DNA of 49,858 nt, taken from contig NVXV01000006.1 in NCBI GenBank assembly GCA_002734085.1, forward strand, positions 76,230 through 126,087, in the 5' to 3' direction. The notes beneath the pieces are model-generated. The model had not been told where the DNA came from. It was given only the letters and a program-made list of their open reading frames with translations, and did no database searches. This document shows, in pieces, positions 33,183 to 42,495 of the stretch (positions are counted from its first letter, which is position 1; every line of letters starts with the position of its first letter). Both the position numbers and the translations under genes were made by a program. Source of the stretch: Fluviicola sp. GTDB taxonomy: Bacteria; Bacteroidota; Bacteroidia; Flavobacteriales_D; Crocinitomicaceae.

Positions 33183-34898
33183 ATGACTAGTAATAGTGAG
33201 AAATACGGTGTACAACAGTTAAAAGAACAATGCTTTTTAAATGATTTACGTACAATTGTGTTTTCTCCAGGATCGAGAAATGCGCCTTTAGTGATTGCCT
33301 TTACACAAGATGAACGTTTCACCTGTTATGTTATACCTGATGAGCGTAGCGCGGCATTTTACGCTTTGGGGATGGCGGAGCAACTTCAAAAACCTGTTGC
33401 AGTAGCGTGTACCTCGGGTTCGGCACTTCTCAATTATTACCCTGCCGTTAGTGAAGCGTTTTACAGAACTATTCCACTTGTTATTATTTCTGCTGACCGC
33501 CCTTCAGAATGGACAGACATGGGAGATGGACAAACAATACGACAAGAAGGCGTTTTTAAAAATCATATTATCGATCAAACCTCACTTCTAGAATCTCCAA
33601 AGAGTGAAAATGAGAAGTGGTTTAATCAAAGAGAAATTGATAGGCTTCTACAAAAATGTAAGAAAGGCCCTGTGCACATAAATTTTCCATTTAACGAACC
33701 GCTCTATAATTTGGGGGATAATAAAGTTTCAGGAACTGTTCAAACAGAACTGTTGGAGTTGGAGAGCATTCTTTCTTCGCAGCAAATTTCAAAATTGTCA
33801 GAGGTTTGGAACAGTTCCAAAAGAAAATTAATTATTTGTGGACAAATGTCTCAAAATGGATATCTACAAGAACAATTAAAGCAATTGACTAAGGACTCCT
33901 CTGTGGCTGTGTTGGTGGAAAACACAAGTAATCTTTCTGATCGAAGTTTTATCCATTGTATTGATAGAACAATCAATAGTATTACTAGTGATTATCCTGA
34001 ATTATTTCGTCCTGATTTACTTATTACCATTGGTGGTGCTGTGATTTCTAAAAAGATTAAATCTTATTTGCGTTCGAATAAACCAAAGAACCATTGGAAA
34101 ATCGGCAATGATTTCCAGTTTATGGATACGTTTCAGTCGTTAACCACATCGATTCCAATTTCTCCTAATACTTTTTTGAGCTCGATTTTAGAGAGTAATT
34201 TTAAATTTGGTTTATCGAGGTACGGAGAGCAGTGGAAGCAATTAGATTATTTAATTCAAGATAAACATAATAATTACTTTCATGATGTAGCGTATTCTGA
34301 CCTAAGTGTAGTTCAATTGCTATTAGATGCAATTCCTGAAAAGAGTCAGTTACACTTTGGAAACAGTTCAGTCATTCGTTATGCGCAATTATTTGATCCT
34401 GTTCAGTCTATAATTCATAAGTGTAATAGAGGTACGAGTGGAATAGATGGTTCAACAAGCACAGCGCTTGGGAACTGTCTTGCAGATCCAGATCATCTGC
34501 ATACTTTTATTTCAGGTGATATCAGTTTCTTTTATGATAGTAATGCTTTTTGGAATCATCATTTACCCTCAAACTTTAGAATGTTTGTAATCAATAATGG
34601 AGGAGGAGGAATCTTTAATATTATTCCTGGTCCCGAAAAATCTGAAGTGAAAGAAAAGTATTTTGTTGCCAATCAATCATTTTCTGCAAAGTCCATTTGT
34701 GAGGCTTTTGAAGTAAACTATATGTGTGCCAGTTCGATGGATGAAATTGATAGCCAATTGAATTCATTTTTTGAAATTCAGTCAAACGAGCGCCCCGTTC
34801 TTATGGAAATATTTACACCTAGAGAGAAAAATGATGAGGTGTTAAAGGATTACTTCAAAAAGATTAAAGTCAAAGAAATTAAAAAACTCGAGTTATAA
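33183..34898 (+). CDS. menD: 2-succinyl-5-enolpyruvyl-6-hydroxy-3-cyclohexene-1-carboxylate synthase
   Basis: MenD joins isochorismate and 2-oxoglutarate in a thiamine-diphosphate-dependent step of menaquinone synthesis. The 571-residue protein shows all three ThDP-enzyme domains, with SPGSRNAPLVIAF near residue 30, TSGSALLNYYPAVSEAF (about 75), RPSEWTDMGDGQTIRQEG, and the ThDP/Mg region GDISFFYDSNAFW followed by the NNGGGGIFN segment near the C-terminus. A TTG at 33174 is in frame but ATG 33183 is a better start. It lies 22 bases after the Ca3427-like gene. menE is about 5 kb away on the other strand; the other men genes are outside the window. Confidence 0.94.
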   Translation: MTSNSEKYGVQQLKEQCFLNDLRTIVFSPGSRNAPLVIAFTQDERFTCYVIPDERSAAFYALGMAEQLQKPVAVACTSGSALLNYYPAVSEAFYRTIPLVIISADRPSEWTDMGDGQTIRQEGVFKNHIIDQTSLLESPKSENEKWFNQREIDRLLQKCKKGPVHINFPFNEPLYNLGDNKVSGTVQTELLELESILSSQQISKLSEVWNSSKRKLIICGQMSQNGYLQEQLKQLTKDSSVAVLVENTSNLSDRSFIHCIDRTINSITSDYPELFRPDLLITIGGAVISKKIKSYLRSNKPKNHWKIGNDFQFMDTFQSLTTSIPISPNTFLSSILESNFKFGLSRYGEQWKQLDYLIQDKHNNYFHDVAYSDLSVVQLLLDAIPEKSQLHFGNSSVIRYAQLFDPVQSIIHKCNRGTSGIDGSTSTALGNCLADPDHLHTFISGDISFFYDSNAFWNHHLPSNFRMFVINNGGGGIFNIIPGPEKSEVKEKYFVANQSFSAKSICEAFEVNYMCASSMDEIDSQLNSFFEIQSNERPVLMEIFTPREKNDEVLKDYFKKIKVKEIKKLEL

Positions 34899-34903
34899 AA
34901 AAA

Positions 34904-34928
34904 CGCTCAACATCAATGATGAAGAGCG
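34904..34928 (-). terminator. Hairpin with minus-strand T-run at the end of menD
   Basis: CGCTC-AA-CATC, loop AAT, GATG-AA-GAGCG, a nested stem-loop in which CGCTC pairs with GAGCG and CATC with GATG. On the minus strand it is followed by seven T, so it should end minus-strand transcription coming from the rhomboid gene. The T-run begins 6 bases after the menD stop codon. On the plus strand only CTTTAAAAA follows, so it is weak for menD. Confidence 0.6.
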
Positions 34929-35064
34929 CTTTAAAAACATTGGTTTATGTAGCAAAACTGCTGTTTAGCTGCGTAATTTTAAGCATTCTTTGTAAACCTT
35001 AATTTCTATTTTTTTTAAACGGCAATAATGTATGTTGAGTGGAAAGTAATTGCTAAAGAGCTGG

Positions 35065-35877
35065 TTAGTCTGCTTTTGATTTATCAGTGTTGTTCTCTTC
35101 ATCCTCTTTTTTAGTATAATGGTAAGTAACTTGAATATTATTTAAGTTAGATTGGTTTTGCTCTTTTTCTCTTTTATTCTCTTGCTGTTTTTTAACTTGT
35201 TCTTCCCATCGTTTTCTTCTTTCAAGCCATTCTCCCTCTAAGTCTGGAGGTTCAATTCCCAATTCTTCTTCAATTTCATAACGATATTTAGGAGCTTTTG
35301 GTCCTTTCTTTCTAAATGCAATAGCTACAATTACACCAACAGCTAGTCCCAACAAATGTCCTTCCCATGAAATTCCTGGCTCTGTTGGGAACACTCCCCA
35401 AATCATCGATCCATATAAAAAGGCTACAAATAGAGATATGGCTTGTAAGGGTAAATATCTTCGTAGCATTCCACTTGTAAATAAAAAACCAAAAAGTCCA
35501 TAAATGACACCTGACATTCCAATATGGTAAGATTGTGTGTTTGCGGCCATATACCACAATAGAAAGCCCCCACCAATCCAAATAAAGAGTACCACATAAA
35601 ATGCAATTTCTCTGTAGAAGTAAATAAGTGCACTTAAAAAAATAAAGATTGGAATAGAGTTATTAATAATATGTGAGAAGTCTTTTTGACCGTGAATTAG
35701 AGGCATAAATAAAATTCCTTTTAATCCCTCAACAGTTGAAGGCTTTACTCCATATTTATACAAGTCCATTGAGTAATAGCGGTCAACAAGAAAAATACTC
35801 CACATAATGATAATGATCAGTAATGGATATATTATTGCTTCAAGAGTTGCTCCTTTTTTTGTTTGTACAAACTGCAT
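35065..35877 (-). CDS. Rhomboid-family intramembrane serine protease
   Basis: A 270-residue membrane protease with six predicted helices. The catalytic Ser lies in HIGMSGVIYG (S122) and the catalytic His in SWEGHLLGL (H174); the HIINN motif near residue 69 provides the oxyanion-stabilising side chains. After the membrane domain comes a highly charged cytosolic tail of about 70 residues (190-270), rich in Glu, Lys, Gln and Asn. Its substrates are unknown. It is followed by the minus-strand terminator at 34904-34928. No partner gene suggests a role. Confidence 0.87.
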   Translation of the reverse strand: MQFVQTKKGATLEAIIYPLLIIIIMWSIFLVDRYYSMDLYKYGVKPSTVEGLKGILFMPLIHGQKDFSHIINNSIPIFIFLSALIYFYREIAFYVVLFIWIGGGFLLWYMAANTQSYHIGMSGVIYGLFGFLFTSGMLRRYLPLQAISLFVAFLYGSMIWGVFPTEPGISWEGHLLGLAVGVIVAIAFRKKGPKAPKYRYEIEEELGIEPPDLEGEWLERRKRWEEQVKKQQENKREKEQNQSNLNNIQVTYHYTKKEDEENNTDKSKAD

Positions 35878-35976
35878 ATTGATTTTCAGTCAAAATCTAT
35901 TCCGTTCAACTACTCGCGCCATTCTGGCAGTTGATATCATTAGATGAAATTTGTCACTGGTTGTATAATGATCAAA

Positions 35977-38160
35977 TCATACTTTGGACTCAACCTGCTT
36001 AAAGATTATTTCATACACTGTACCTGGTAATTCTGTGAGTTGATTAATCGAGCCATCAAGTTGTTCTACTAGCGAATTGATTAACATGATGCCAAGAGTA
36101 GGCTCTTTTTTATCATCGAATAAATGAGTTGTCCCAACACCATTGTCTCCTATTATTAACTTTAATCTTTGACCACTTATCTTTTCAAATTTCGCAGTAA
36201 TTACACCTTTTTTACCTGGTTTTACTCCGTGTTTAATAGAGTTTGTGATGATTTCATTAATGATTAGTCCTAAAGGGATGGCAGTATCCAAATTAACCCA
36301 AACTTTTGTTGTTTTAAGATCGAGTGAAATCTCATTTTTTGGTCCACGAAAAGTATGTATTAGATCAGATATTAATTTCTTTAAATAGAGACTGAAATCT
36401 ACTTTATCCAAACTTTCTGATTTATAAAACATTTCATGAATAGCAGCCATTGATTTTATTCTGTTCTGACTGTCCATGTATAGATCTTCTAAGTTCACTG
36501 ATTTTGTTTTTAATCCAGATTGTAAGGACAAAAGGCTTGAAATTATTTGCAGATTATTTTTTACTCGATGATGTATTTCCCGAAGTAATACTTCCTTTTC
36601 AGATAAATTAGACAGTAGTTTCTCCTTTGCTTTCTTTTCCTTTGTGATATCCCTTACGGTACAATAGATCAATCCAGTTATACTATCTGGGGAAGCGTTC
36701 CAGTTGAGTATTAGTACTTCACCTGACTTAGAGATATATCTATTTTCAAAATTTAATGTTTGATTGTGATTTGTTAATTGCTCAGCTTCATTTTCAGTTA
36801 TAACCCGGTCATCAGGATGTACAAAATTAATGTATGGAGTACTTAATAATTCTTTTTCAGAATAACCTAGTAGTTCCGTCCATGAAGGACTAACTTTAAC
36901 AAAGTACCCTTCGTTATTGGCGATACATTGAAGATCCACAGAGAGGTTGAAAAAATGATCGAGTTCGCGGGATCCAATAATATTGTTTGTTATATCTTGA
37001 ACTAAACCTTTTACTCCAATAACATTATTATCAGCGTCATATATCGGACTTCCAGAAGCGATAATCCATTTTTTAACGTTGTTTGCGCAATGTATTATAT
37101 GCCTTATTTCATAAGGTAACCCCTTGGTTTTAGTATCGTTTAAGAGCCTGTCTAATTCCTTTTTGGTTTTTTCATCGATTCGACTATGATAAACTGTGAA
37201 TAGCTCATTTTTAATATTTGGATCAACTTCAAAAATAGTGTACACTTCTTCAGACCAGTTGACAACATTGTCCTTATAATAGTACGTCCAACTTCCGAGT
37301 TTAGAAAAACGTTCTGCTTGTCTTAATAGTGCTTCTTTTTCTTGTAATCTTTTTTTTATCAAATTGCGTTCAAAAAAGTTAGGTAATTTTTTCCGCTCAA
37401 TCCGTTCCTTTTTTAAATATTTGGAAATCTTGTTTGGTGGAGCCATGATAAAAGTACATTCGCTATCATTTTTTGCTTTACAAGTAACTTCAACAGCGAT
37501 AAGTGGGATTCCAAAACTCTCTTCACACCAACCAGATGAATATCCAGCACTCATAGCACAAACAGCTTCATGAGTTGTTTTTCCAGCAGATATCCATGCT
37601 TCAGCTTCAAAAGAGTTTTTATGGTTGTATTTTAGAACAAAATTTTCATTTGCTACAGGATTTGAATCAGGTAGAATTTCGACATTCGCCCAACCTGTAA
37701 AAGCAAAATGCACAGGCCCTGCTGAGAGTTTATGTAAAGGATCCTTTAGCTTTAATGCCTTATGGTATTTGCTTGCATCTTTCTTTCCGATGATATGAGC
37801 AATATCAAAAAGCATATCTGCAGCCAATTCGAACGATGAGTTTTCACCATTTTCTTCTAATAAACCCATTAATCCTTGAAAGAAGTCGTATGATATAGAA
37901 GAGGAACGCATCAATATGTAGCGTTCATTATTAATTTCTATTTTACCTTCTGAGGGGTAAAACGTTTTATCATTAAAATAATCTGAAAATTTGTCTTGAA
38001 TATGAAGAAACATTTCTTCATAATCTTTAGGAGAACTAAAAACATTATCAAGTTTTGAATTTTCAGAAAGTCGTCTTTTAAGATCAGATAATTTCTTTTC
38101 TGTTTTCCTAATTTCAGATTCAATTTCTTTTTTCTTATTAATGTTTTCGGACTGTTTCAA
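35977..38160 (-). CDS. V4R-PAS-PAS histidine kinase (HisKA_2 type)
   Basis: A 727-residue cytosolic kinase. After a coiled coil (1-40) comes a XylR_N/V4R-type ligand-binding region (about 50-245), recognisable by GYSSGWCEESFGIPL followed by EVTCKAKNDSECTFIMAPP, then two PAS domains (about 276-393 and 400-510), a HisKA_2 segment with the phospho-accepting His in REIHHRVKNNLQ (near 529), and a HATPase domain (about 615-725). V4R domains bind small hydrophobic or methane-related ligands in known cases; the ligand here is unknown. No response regulator is adjacent. It is divergent from the DksA/TraR-type gene, both having -7 elements in the 150 bases between them. Confidence 0.87.
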   Translation of the reverse strand: MKQSENINKKKEIESEIRKTEKKLSDLKRRLSENSKLDNVFSSPKDYEEMFLHIQDKFSDYFNDKTFYPSEGKIEINNERYILMRSSSISYDFFQGLMGLLEENGENSSFELAADMLFDIAHIIGKKDASKYHKALKLKDPLHKLSAGPVHFAFTGWANVEILPDSNPVANENFVLKYNHKNSFEAEAWISAGKTTHEAVCAMSAGYSSGWCEESFGIPLIAVEVTCKAKNDSECTFIMAPPNKISKYLKKERIERKKLPNFFERNLIKKRLQEKEALLRQAERFSKLGSWTYYYKDNVVNWSEEVYTIFEVDPNIKNELFTVYHSRIDEKTKKELDRLLNDTKTKGLPYEIRHIIHCANNVKKWIIASGSPIYDADNNVIGVKGLVQDITNNIIGSRELDHFFNLSVDLQCIANNEGYFVKVSPSWTELLGYSEKELLSTPYINFVHPDDRVITENEAEQLTNHNQTLNFENRYISKSGEVLILNWNASPDSITGLIYCTVRDITKEKKAKEKLLSNLSEKEVLLREIHHRVKNNLQIISSLLSLQSGLKTKSVNLEDLYMDSQNRIKSMAAIHEMFYKSESLDKVDFSLYLKKLISDLIHTFRGPKNEISLDLKTTKVWVNLDTAIPLGLIINEIITNSIKHGVKPGKKGVITAKFEKISGQRLKLIIGDNGVGTTHLFDDKKEPTLGIMLINSLVEQLDGSINQLTELPGTVYEIIFKQVESKV

Positions 38161-38191
38161 TTATTTAAGTATCTCTTAATTTTCTTTTCCT

Positions 38192-38199
38192 CAAAGTTA
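38192..38199 (-). promoter_or_regulatory. Putative -7 element of the V4R histidine kinase
   Basis: TAACTTTG on the minus strand, an exact TAnnTTTG, 31 bases upstream of the ATG. No -33 element is clear. Confidence 0.4.
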
Positions 38200-38286
38200 A
38201 TAATTTTAAAATAAAAGATTAATACACATTATCTTATGGAGAGTACTTTAATTAAAAGAGTATTTAGTAGAAAAAAAGATATTTAT

Positions 38287-38294
38287 TATATTTG
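38287..38294 (+). promoter_or_regulatory. Putative -7 element of the DksA/TraR-type gene
   Basis: TATATTTG, an exact TAnnTTTG, 17 bases before the ATG at 38312. A short leader of about 10-12 bases is predicted. Confidence 0.45.
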
Positions 38295-38311
38295 GTAATA
38301 CATCATACCGA

Positions 38312-38635
38312 ATGGACAAAGTAAAAATTAAGAAAATAATAGAGCGAGAGATTGAAAAAACGGTTGAGAATATCCATGACTATAAAGAATTAACAAAACC
38401 TGAAGCGCCAGATGTTGCGATTGGGCGTGTTTCTCGAATGGATGCAATAAATAATCGCAGTGTTTTAGAAGCCGCTTTAAGAAAAGCTGAGGAGCGATTA
38501 AAAGGACTCTACTATGTGAAAGAGAATATTAATGAAGCAACTTTTGGTAAATGTGCAGGCTGTGGACAGGAAATTCCAATTCAACGTATTTTTATTCGCC
38601 CAGAGAGTAGATATTGTGTGAGATGTGCTCAGTAG
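38312..38635 (+). CDS. TraR/DksA-family zinc-finger protein
   Basis: A 107-residue protein with a coiled-coil N-terminal half (about residues 1-70) and a C-terminal four-Cys zinc site: C81, C84, C102 and C105 in KCAGCGQEIP and RYCVRCAQ. This is the DksA C4-type zinc finger with the family pattern C-x2-C-x17-C-x2-C. It is shorter than DksA (151 residues) and resembles the short TraR-like group. DksA binds RNA polymerase through its secondary channel and works with ppGpp; whether this short form does is uncertain. Its stop (TAG) directly abuts the stop of the convergent J-domain gene (CTA), with no bases between. Confidence 0.85.
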   Translation: MDKVKIKKIIEREIEKTVENIHDYKELTKPEAPDVAIGRVSRMDAINNRSVLEAALRKAEERLKGLYYVKENINEATFGKCAGCGQEIPIQRIFIRPESRYCVRCAQ

Positions 38636-39529
38636 CTAGAGCAACCCTAATGTAATTAAGTGTGCCCATCGATCATTAGAATAAAGCAGAAATACTAAAA
38701 TTAATCCAAAAATATATTTGCTGACGTTGAAAAGTAAACTATAAGCCAATGTTCTACCTTTAATAAAATAAGTAATAAAAGGAATAATCAAGAATATAGG
38801 TAATATCGGGAATGAGCCAGAGACACTAAAATCAGTAGCAGATGAATACCAACCATCCTTTTCCCAAGTCCAAACTCTTTTTATATCTCTAAAAATGAAT
38901 GTACGTTCCAAGTAGATCGTTTGAAAATTTTCCGCTGAAGCATAAAAAGAAGTCTTTACCCAGACTTTTTCTTTATTCTTAGAGATTATGGGTACAATTT
39001 TATTGTGTCTTATTCCAGAATAGGTTAATATTCTATTGCCTTTTGCAAGTTCATCTTCTTCCCATTTTGAAGGTAGAATCAAATGATCAATTGTAAAAAT
39101 AAAGGATAGAAACAAGCATCCGTACATAATCATTTTGAAAGTTCGCCATGAGGCACCCGTCGATATTTCTTGAAAATATTTTTCATTTTCCTCAGCTTCT
39201 TTCTGCTTCATATACTCATATCTGCGGCGAGCTTGTTTCAATCGCTCTTCAAATATTTCTTCTTTAGTTTTAGATTGTTTCGGTTTCGTAAAATCATTGT
39301 ATGAATATTGTTTACCCTGCTTTTTCTCATCCTTTGATTTTTTTGATTGGTTTATTGCTATCATTAAAAAATCATAGGCTTCAGATATTTCAATAAACTT
39401 TTTATGTGCATTGGGCGAAGGGTTTTTATCAGGGTGATATTTTAATGCAAGTTTGCGGTAGGCTCTTTTAATGAGCTTTTCATCCTTCGTAGGAGCAATA
39501 CCGAGTATGTCAAAATATCTTTTAGTCAT
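38636..39529 (-). CDS. J-domain protein with C-terminal membrane helices
   Basis: A 297-residue protein whose first 65 residues form a J domain with the HPD motif (residues 32-34, KYHPDKN), the part that stimulates Hsp70 ATPase activity. Then follow a charged, helical linker (about 70-125), a membrane segment (about 131-150), a mostly beta-like middle part, and two further membrane segments (about 245-265 and 272-290). It is thus a membrane-bound co-chaperone of unknown target. It overlaps menE by 8 bases, so both are co-transcribed. Stop codons of this gene and the DksA/TraR-type gene meet without a gap. Confidence 0.78.
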   Translation of the reverse strand: MTKRYFDILGIAPTKDEKLIKRAYRKLALKYHPDKNPSPNAHKKFIEISEAYDFLMIAINQSKKSKDEKKQGKQYSYNDFTKPKQSKTKEEIFEERLKQARRRYEYMKQKEAEENEKYFQEISTGASWRTFKMIMYGCLFLSFIFTIDHLILPSKWEEDELAKGNRILTYSGIRHNKIVPIISKNKEKVWVKTSFYASAENFQTIYLERTFIFRDIKRVWTWEKDGWYSSATDFSVSGSFPILPIFLIIPFITYFIKGRTLAYSLLFNVSKYIFGLILVFLLYSNDRWAHLITLGLL

Positions 39530-40520
39530 GGATAACTTTACCCCGCGCGGCTAGTCGATCAATTTTTCCGTTAATTGTTAAAGGTAGTTTTTCTATTATA
39601 AATATCTCCTTTGGTTTAGTATAACGATCAAAACACCAATTGTTAACTAATTGTTGAATTTTACTGAATATTCCTTCTTCACAAATTATAATGACTTTTT
39701 CTCCATAAGTAACATCTGAAGTGCTACTTATAATGAAATTATTCTCTACTATTTTATCTTTAATCTTTTCTTCTAACTTTTCAGGGTGAATTTTAATACC
39801 GCCTGAATTGATTACGAAATCTTTTCTGCCCCTCCATTGAAAGTGGTACTCGTCAATTAATTCTACAATATCGTTGGTGTATAGTGCTTGGATTTTAAGC
39901 TGAGGTGAATGTATAATTAGTTCTCCATCGTTTTCTTTAAAACTGGTTTCACCTATTGCTTTGAACGGAGCATTTTGGTTATCTAATATTTTAAGTGCAA
40001 TATGAGATACTGTTTCTGTCATACCATAAGTTGAAAAAGCCATACATTTTCTACTTTGTAAGCGTTTTTCTAAGTTTAAAGATACAGGAGCACCACCGAT
40101 AATAAGATACTTTATTAAGTCGAGCTTTTCAGGAGTTTCATCAAGTATGGTATCTACCTGGAGGGGCACCATGGCTGCAAAATCTATCTTTTTAGTTAAA
40201 TTTTTAATTGGATTACTGGAAACATCAGCTATAGTCAGTTCCAAATTATAAAGAGCTGAACGAACAACCATCATTTTCCCACCAATATACTTAGGTGAAA
40301 TACAGAGTAAACTAGTGTTCATCTTGTCTAGTTCAAAAAAATCACCTGTCATTTCTGCTGAGGCTTTCATCCTCCATTTTGGTATCTCTATTAATTTTGG
40401 AGGTCCGGTTGAACCTGAAGACTTTTGGAGAACAGTGTTTGACTCATTATTCCAAATAGCTAAAAAGCCCTTGAAATCGGATACTGTATCCTTGTTTTCT
40501 GTAAGTAAATTAAATTTCAT
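39522..40520 (-). CDS. menE: o-Succinylbenzoate-CoA ligase-like AMP-binding enzyme
   Basis: A 332-residue acyl-adenylate-forming enzyme, shorter than the usual MenE (about 450 residues). It contains the P-loop-like SSGSTGPPKLIEIP motif (about 36-49), the adenylate-binding YGMTETVSHIALK, the WRGRKDFVINSGGIKIHPEKLEE hinge (core GRKDFVINSGGIKIHP), and the catalytic Lys in LPLTINGKIDRLA near the end. The N-terminal subdomain present in longer homologues is reduced, as in other short Bacteroidota MenE proteins. It would make o-succinylbenzoyl-CoA in menaquinone synthesis. Supporting this, menD is also in the window. The downstream J-domain gene overlaps it by 8 bases. Confidence 0.8.
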   Translation of the reverse strand: MKFNLLTENKDTVSDFKGFLAIWNNESNTVLQKSSGSTGPPKLIEIPKWRMKASAEMTGDFFELDKMNTSLLCISPKYIGGKMMVVRSALYNLELTIADVSSNPIKNLTKKIDFAAMVPLQVDTILDETPEKLDLIKYLIIGGAPVSLNLEKRLQSRKCMAFSTYGMTETVSHIALKILDNQNAPFKAIGETSFKENDGELIIHSPQLKIQALYTNDIVELIDEYHFQWRGRKDFVINSGGIKIHPEKLEEKIKDKIVENNFIISSTSDVTYGEKVIIICEEGIFSKIQQLVNNWCFDRYTKPKEIFIIEKLPLTINGKIDRLAARGKVIHD

Positions 40521-40624
40521 TCGACTTTTTATATAACTGGAACGATAGTTGCCAACAGTTTAAACAATAATAAAATAGTGAAATTAATGTTTGTTTTGTA
40601 ATTTCACAGATAAATTATAAAGAT

Positions 40625-41050
40625 ATGAAAGTCTTAACGATTGTAGTAATAACACTGGGTTTAATAGGCATGTCCTTTGTAAACGCTCCATCCAATGATA
40701 TTGAAGGTATTCAGTTTATGGATATTTCATTTGCAGATGCTTTGAAGAAAGCTAAGGAAGAAAAGAAATTGATTTTTGTAGATGCCTATGCTGTTTGGTG
40801 CGGTCCATGTAAATGGATGGAAGCAAATACATTCCGTGATAAAGAGGTAGGAGAAGCTTTCAATAAAAATTTCATAAACTTAAAAATAGATATGGAGAAA
40901 GGAGAAGGCCCTGAATTAGCTAGAAAATATAACGTAAGGGCTTATCCAACTTTGTTTTTAATTGATGGAGAAGGAAATGTTGTAAAACGTATTTTGGGAG
41001 CTAAAAAGAAAGATCAATTACTTAGTGAAGTAGAAGAATTTACAAATTAG
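40625..41050 (+). CDS. Exported thioredoxin-fold protein
   Basis: A 141-residue protein with a signal peptide (about residues 1-20) and a thioredoxin domain with active-site VWCGPCKWM (C59 and C62). The fold is completed by KIDMEKGEGPELARKYNVRAYPTLFLI (core RAYPTLFLID), with the cis-Pro before Thr. It is likely periplasmic, a disulfide reductase or isomerase, similar to the DUF255/thioredoxin-like proteins common in Bacteroidota. It is divergent from menE and convergent with frr (9 bases apart). Partner unknown. Confidence 0.87.
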   Translation: MKVLTIVVITLGLIGMSFVNAPSNDIEGIQFMDISFADALKKAKEEKKLIFVDAYAVWCGPCKWMEANTFRDKEVGEAFNKNFINLKIDMEKGEGPELARKYNVRAYPTLFLIDGEGNVVKRILGAKKKDQLLSEVEEFTN

Positions 41051-41059
41051 ACAATCAGA

Positions 41060-41623
41060 CTATATAGTCATGATATCTTTTTCTTTATCCTCAACGCGTT
41101 GATCAATCATTGCTGTATATTTATCAGTAATAGCTTGAATATCGCTTTCTGCGTCTTTCGCCATATCTTCCGATAAACCTTCATTCTTAAGCTCTTTAAC
41201 GTAATCCATTGCGTCCTTACGGTTGTTACGAATTCCAACTTTAGCTTGTTCGCCCTCTGCTTTTGCTTTCTTACTTAAATCACGTCTTCTTTCTTCAGTA
41301 AGAGGAGGTACGTTTATAATAAGCATTTCACCATTATCTTGGGGTGTTAGACCAACATTTGAATTTATAATTCCTCGAGAACATTCATCTAGAAGACCTT
41401 TTTCCCAAGGTTGAACAGTAATTGTTCGACCATCAAGAGTTCCAACATTTGCAACTTGCTGAAGTGGAGTAGGAGAACCATAATAATCAACCATTACACC
41501 GTGAAGCATATCTGGGCTAGCTTTTCCTACACGAATTTTTAATAATTCTGAATCTAAGTGACTGATAGTTTTATCGTTTGCACTTTTCAGCTCGTCCTTT
41601 GTCATGTTTATTTCTTCCGTCAT
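41060..41623 (-). CDS. frr: Ribosome recycling factor
   Basis: Frr (RRF) splits the post-termination ribosome together with EF-G. The 187-residue length and conserved parts fit: KIRVGKASPDMLHGVMVDYYG (core RVGKASPDMLHGV), TPLQQVANVGTLDGRTITVQPW, NNRKDAMDYVKEL, and the helical ends of the tRNA-shaped protein. It is the last gene of pyrH-frr, 74 bases after pyrH, and has a possible element TATTTTTG on the minus strand (41642-41649) of its own. Start MTEEINMTKDEL has a second in-frame ATG six codons later. Confidence 0.96.
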   Translation of the reverse strand: MTEEINMTKDELKSANDKTISHLDSELLKIRVGKASPDMLHGVMVDYYGSPTPLQQVANVGTLDGRTITVQPWEKGLLDECSRGIINSNVGLTPQDNGEMLIINVPPLTEERRRDLSKKAKAEGEQAKVGIRNNRKDAMDYVKELKNEGLSEDMAKDAESDIQAITDKYTAMIDQRVEDKEKDIMTI

Positions 41624-41641
41624 AGCTCAATCTTAGGATAA

Positions 41642-41649
41642 CAAAAATA
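41642..41649 (-). promoter_or_regulatory. Putative -7 element of frr
   Basis: TATTTTTG on the minus strand, an exact TAnnTTTG, 18 bases before the frr ATG, in the pyrH-frr gap. No -33 element is evident. Confidence 0.35.
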
Positions 41650-41697
41650 ACATTTAGTTTAAAATGTACTGAATAAAATTAGATGAAAAATATGTTT

Positions 41698-42411
<714 letters not shown>

Positions 42412-42450
42412 TCATTATATGGAATAAAAACTTGTGCCAAATTAAGACAA

Positions 42451-42482
42451 AAAAAAGAGAGAAACAACGTTCTCTCTTTTTT
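42451..42482. terminator. Bidirectional intrinsic terminator between tsf and pyrH
   Basis: A perfect 13-base inverted repeat, AAAAAAGAGAGAA (42451-42463) and TTCTCTCTTTTTT (42470-42482), with a 6-base loop. It lies 13 bases beyond the tsf stop on the minus strand and about 50 bases before pyrH. Its symmetric shape can terminate in both directions. Confidence 0.85.
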
Positions 42483-42495
42483 CAATGTAATATTT

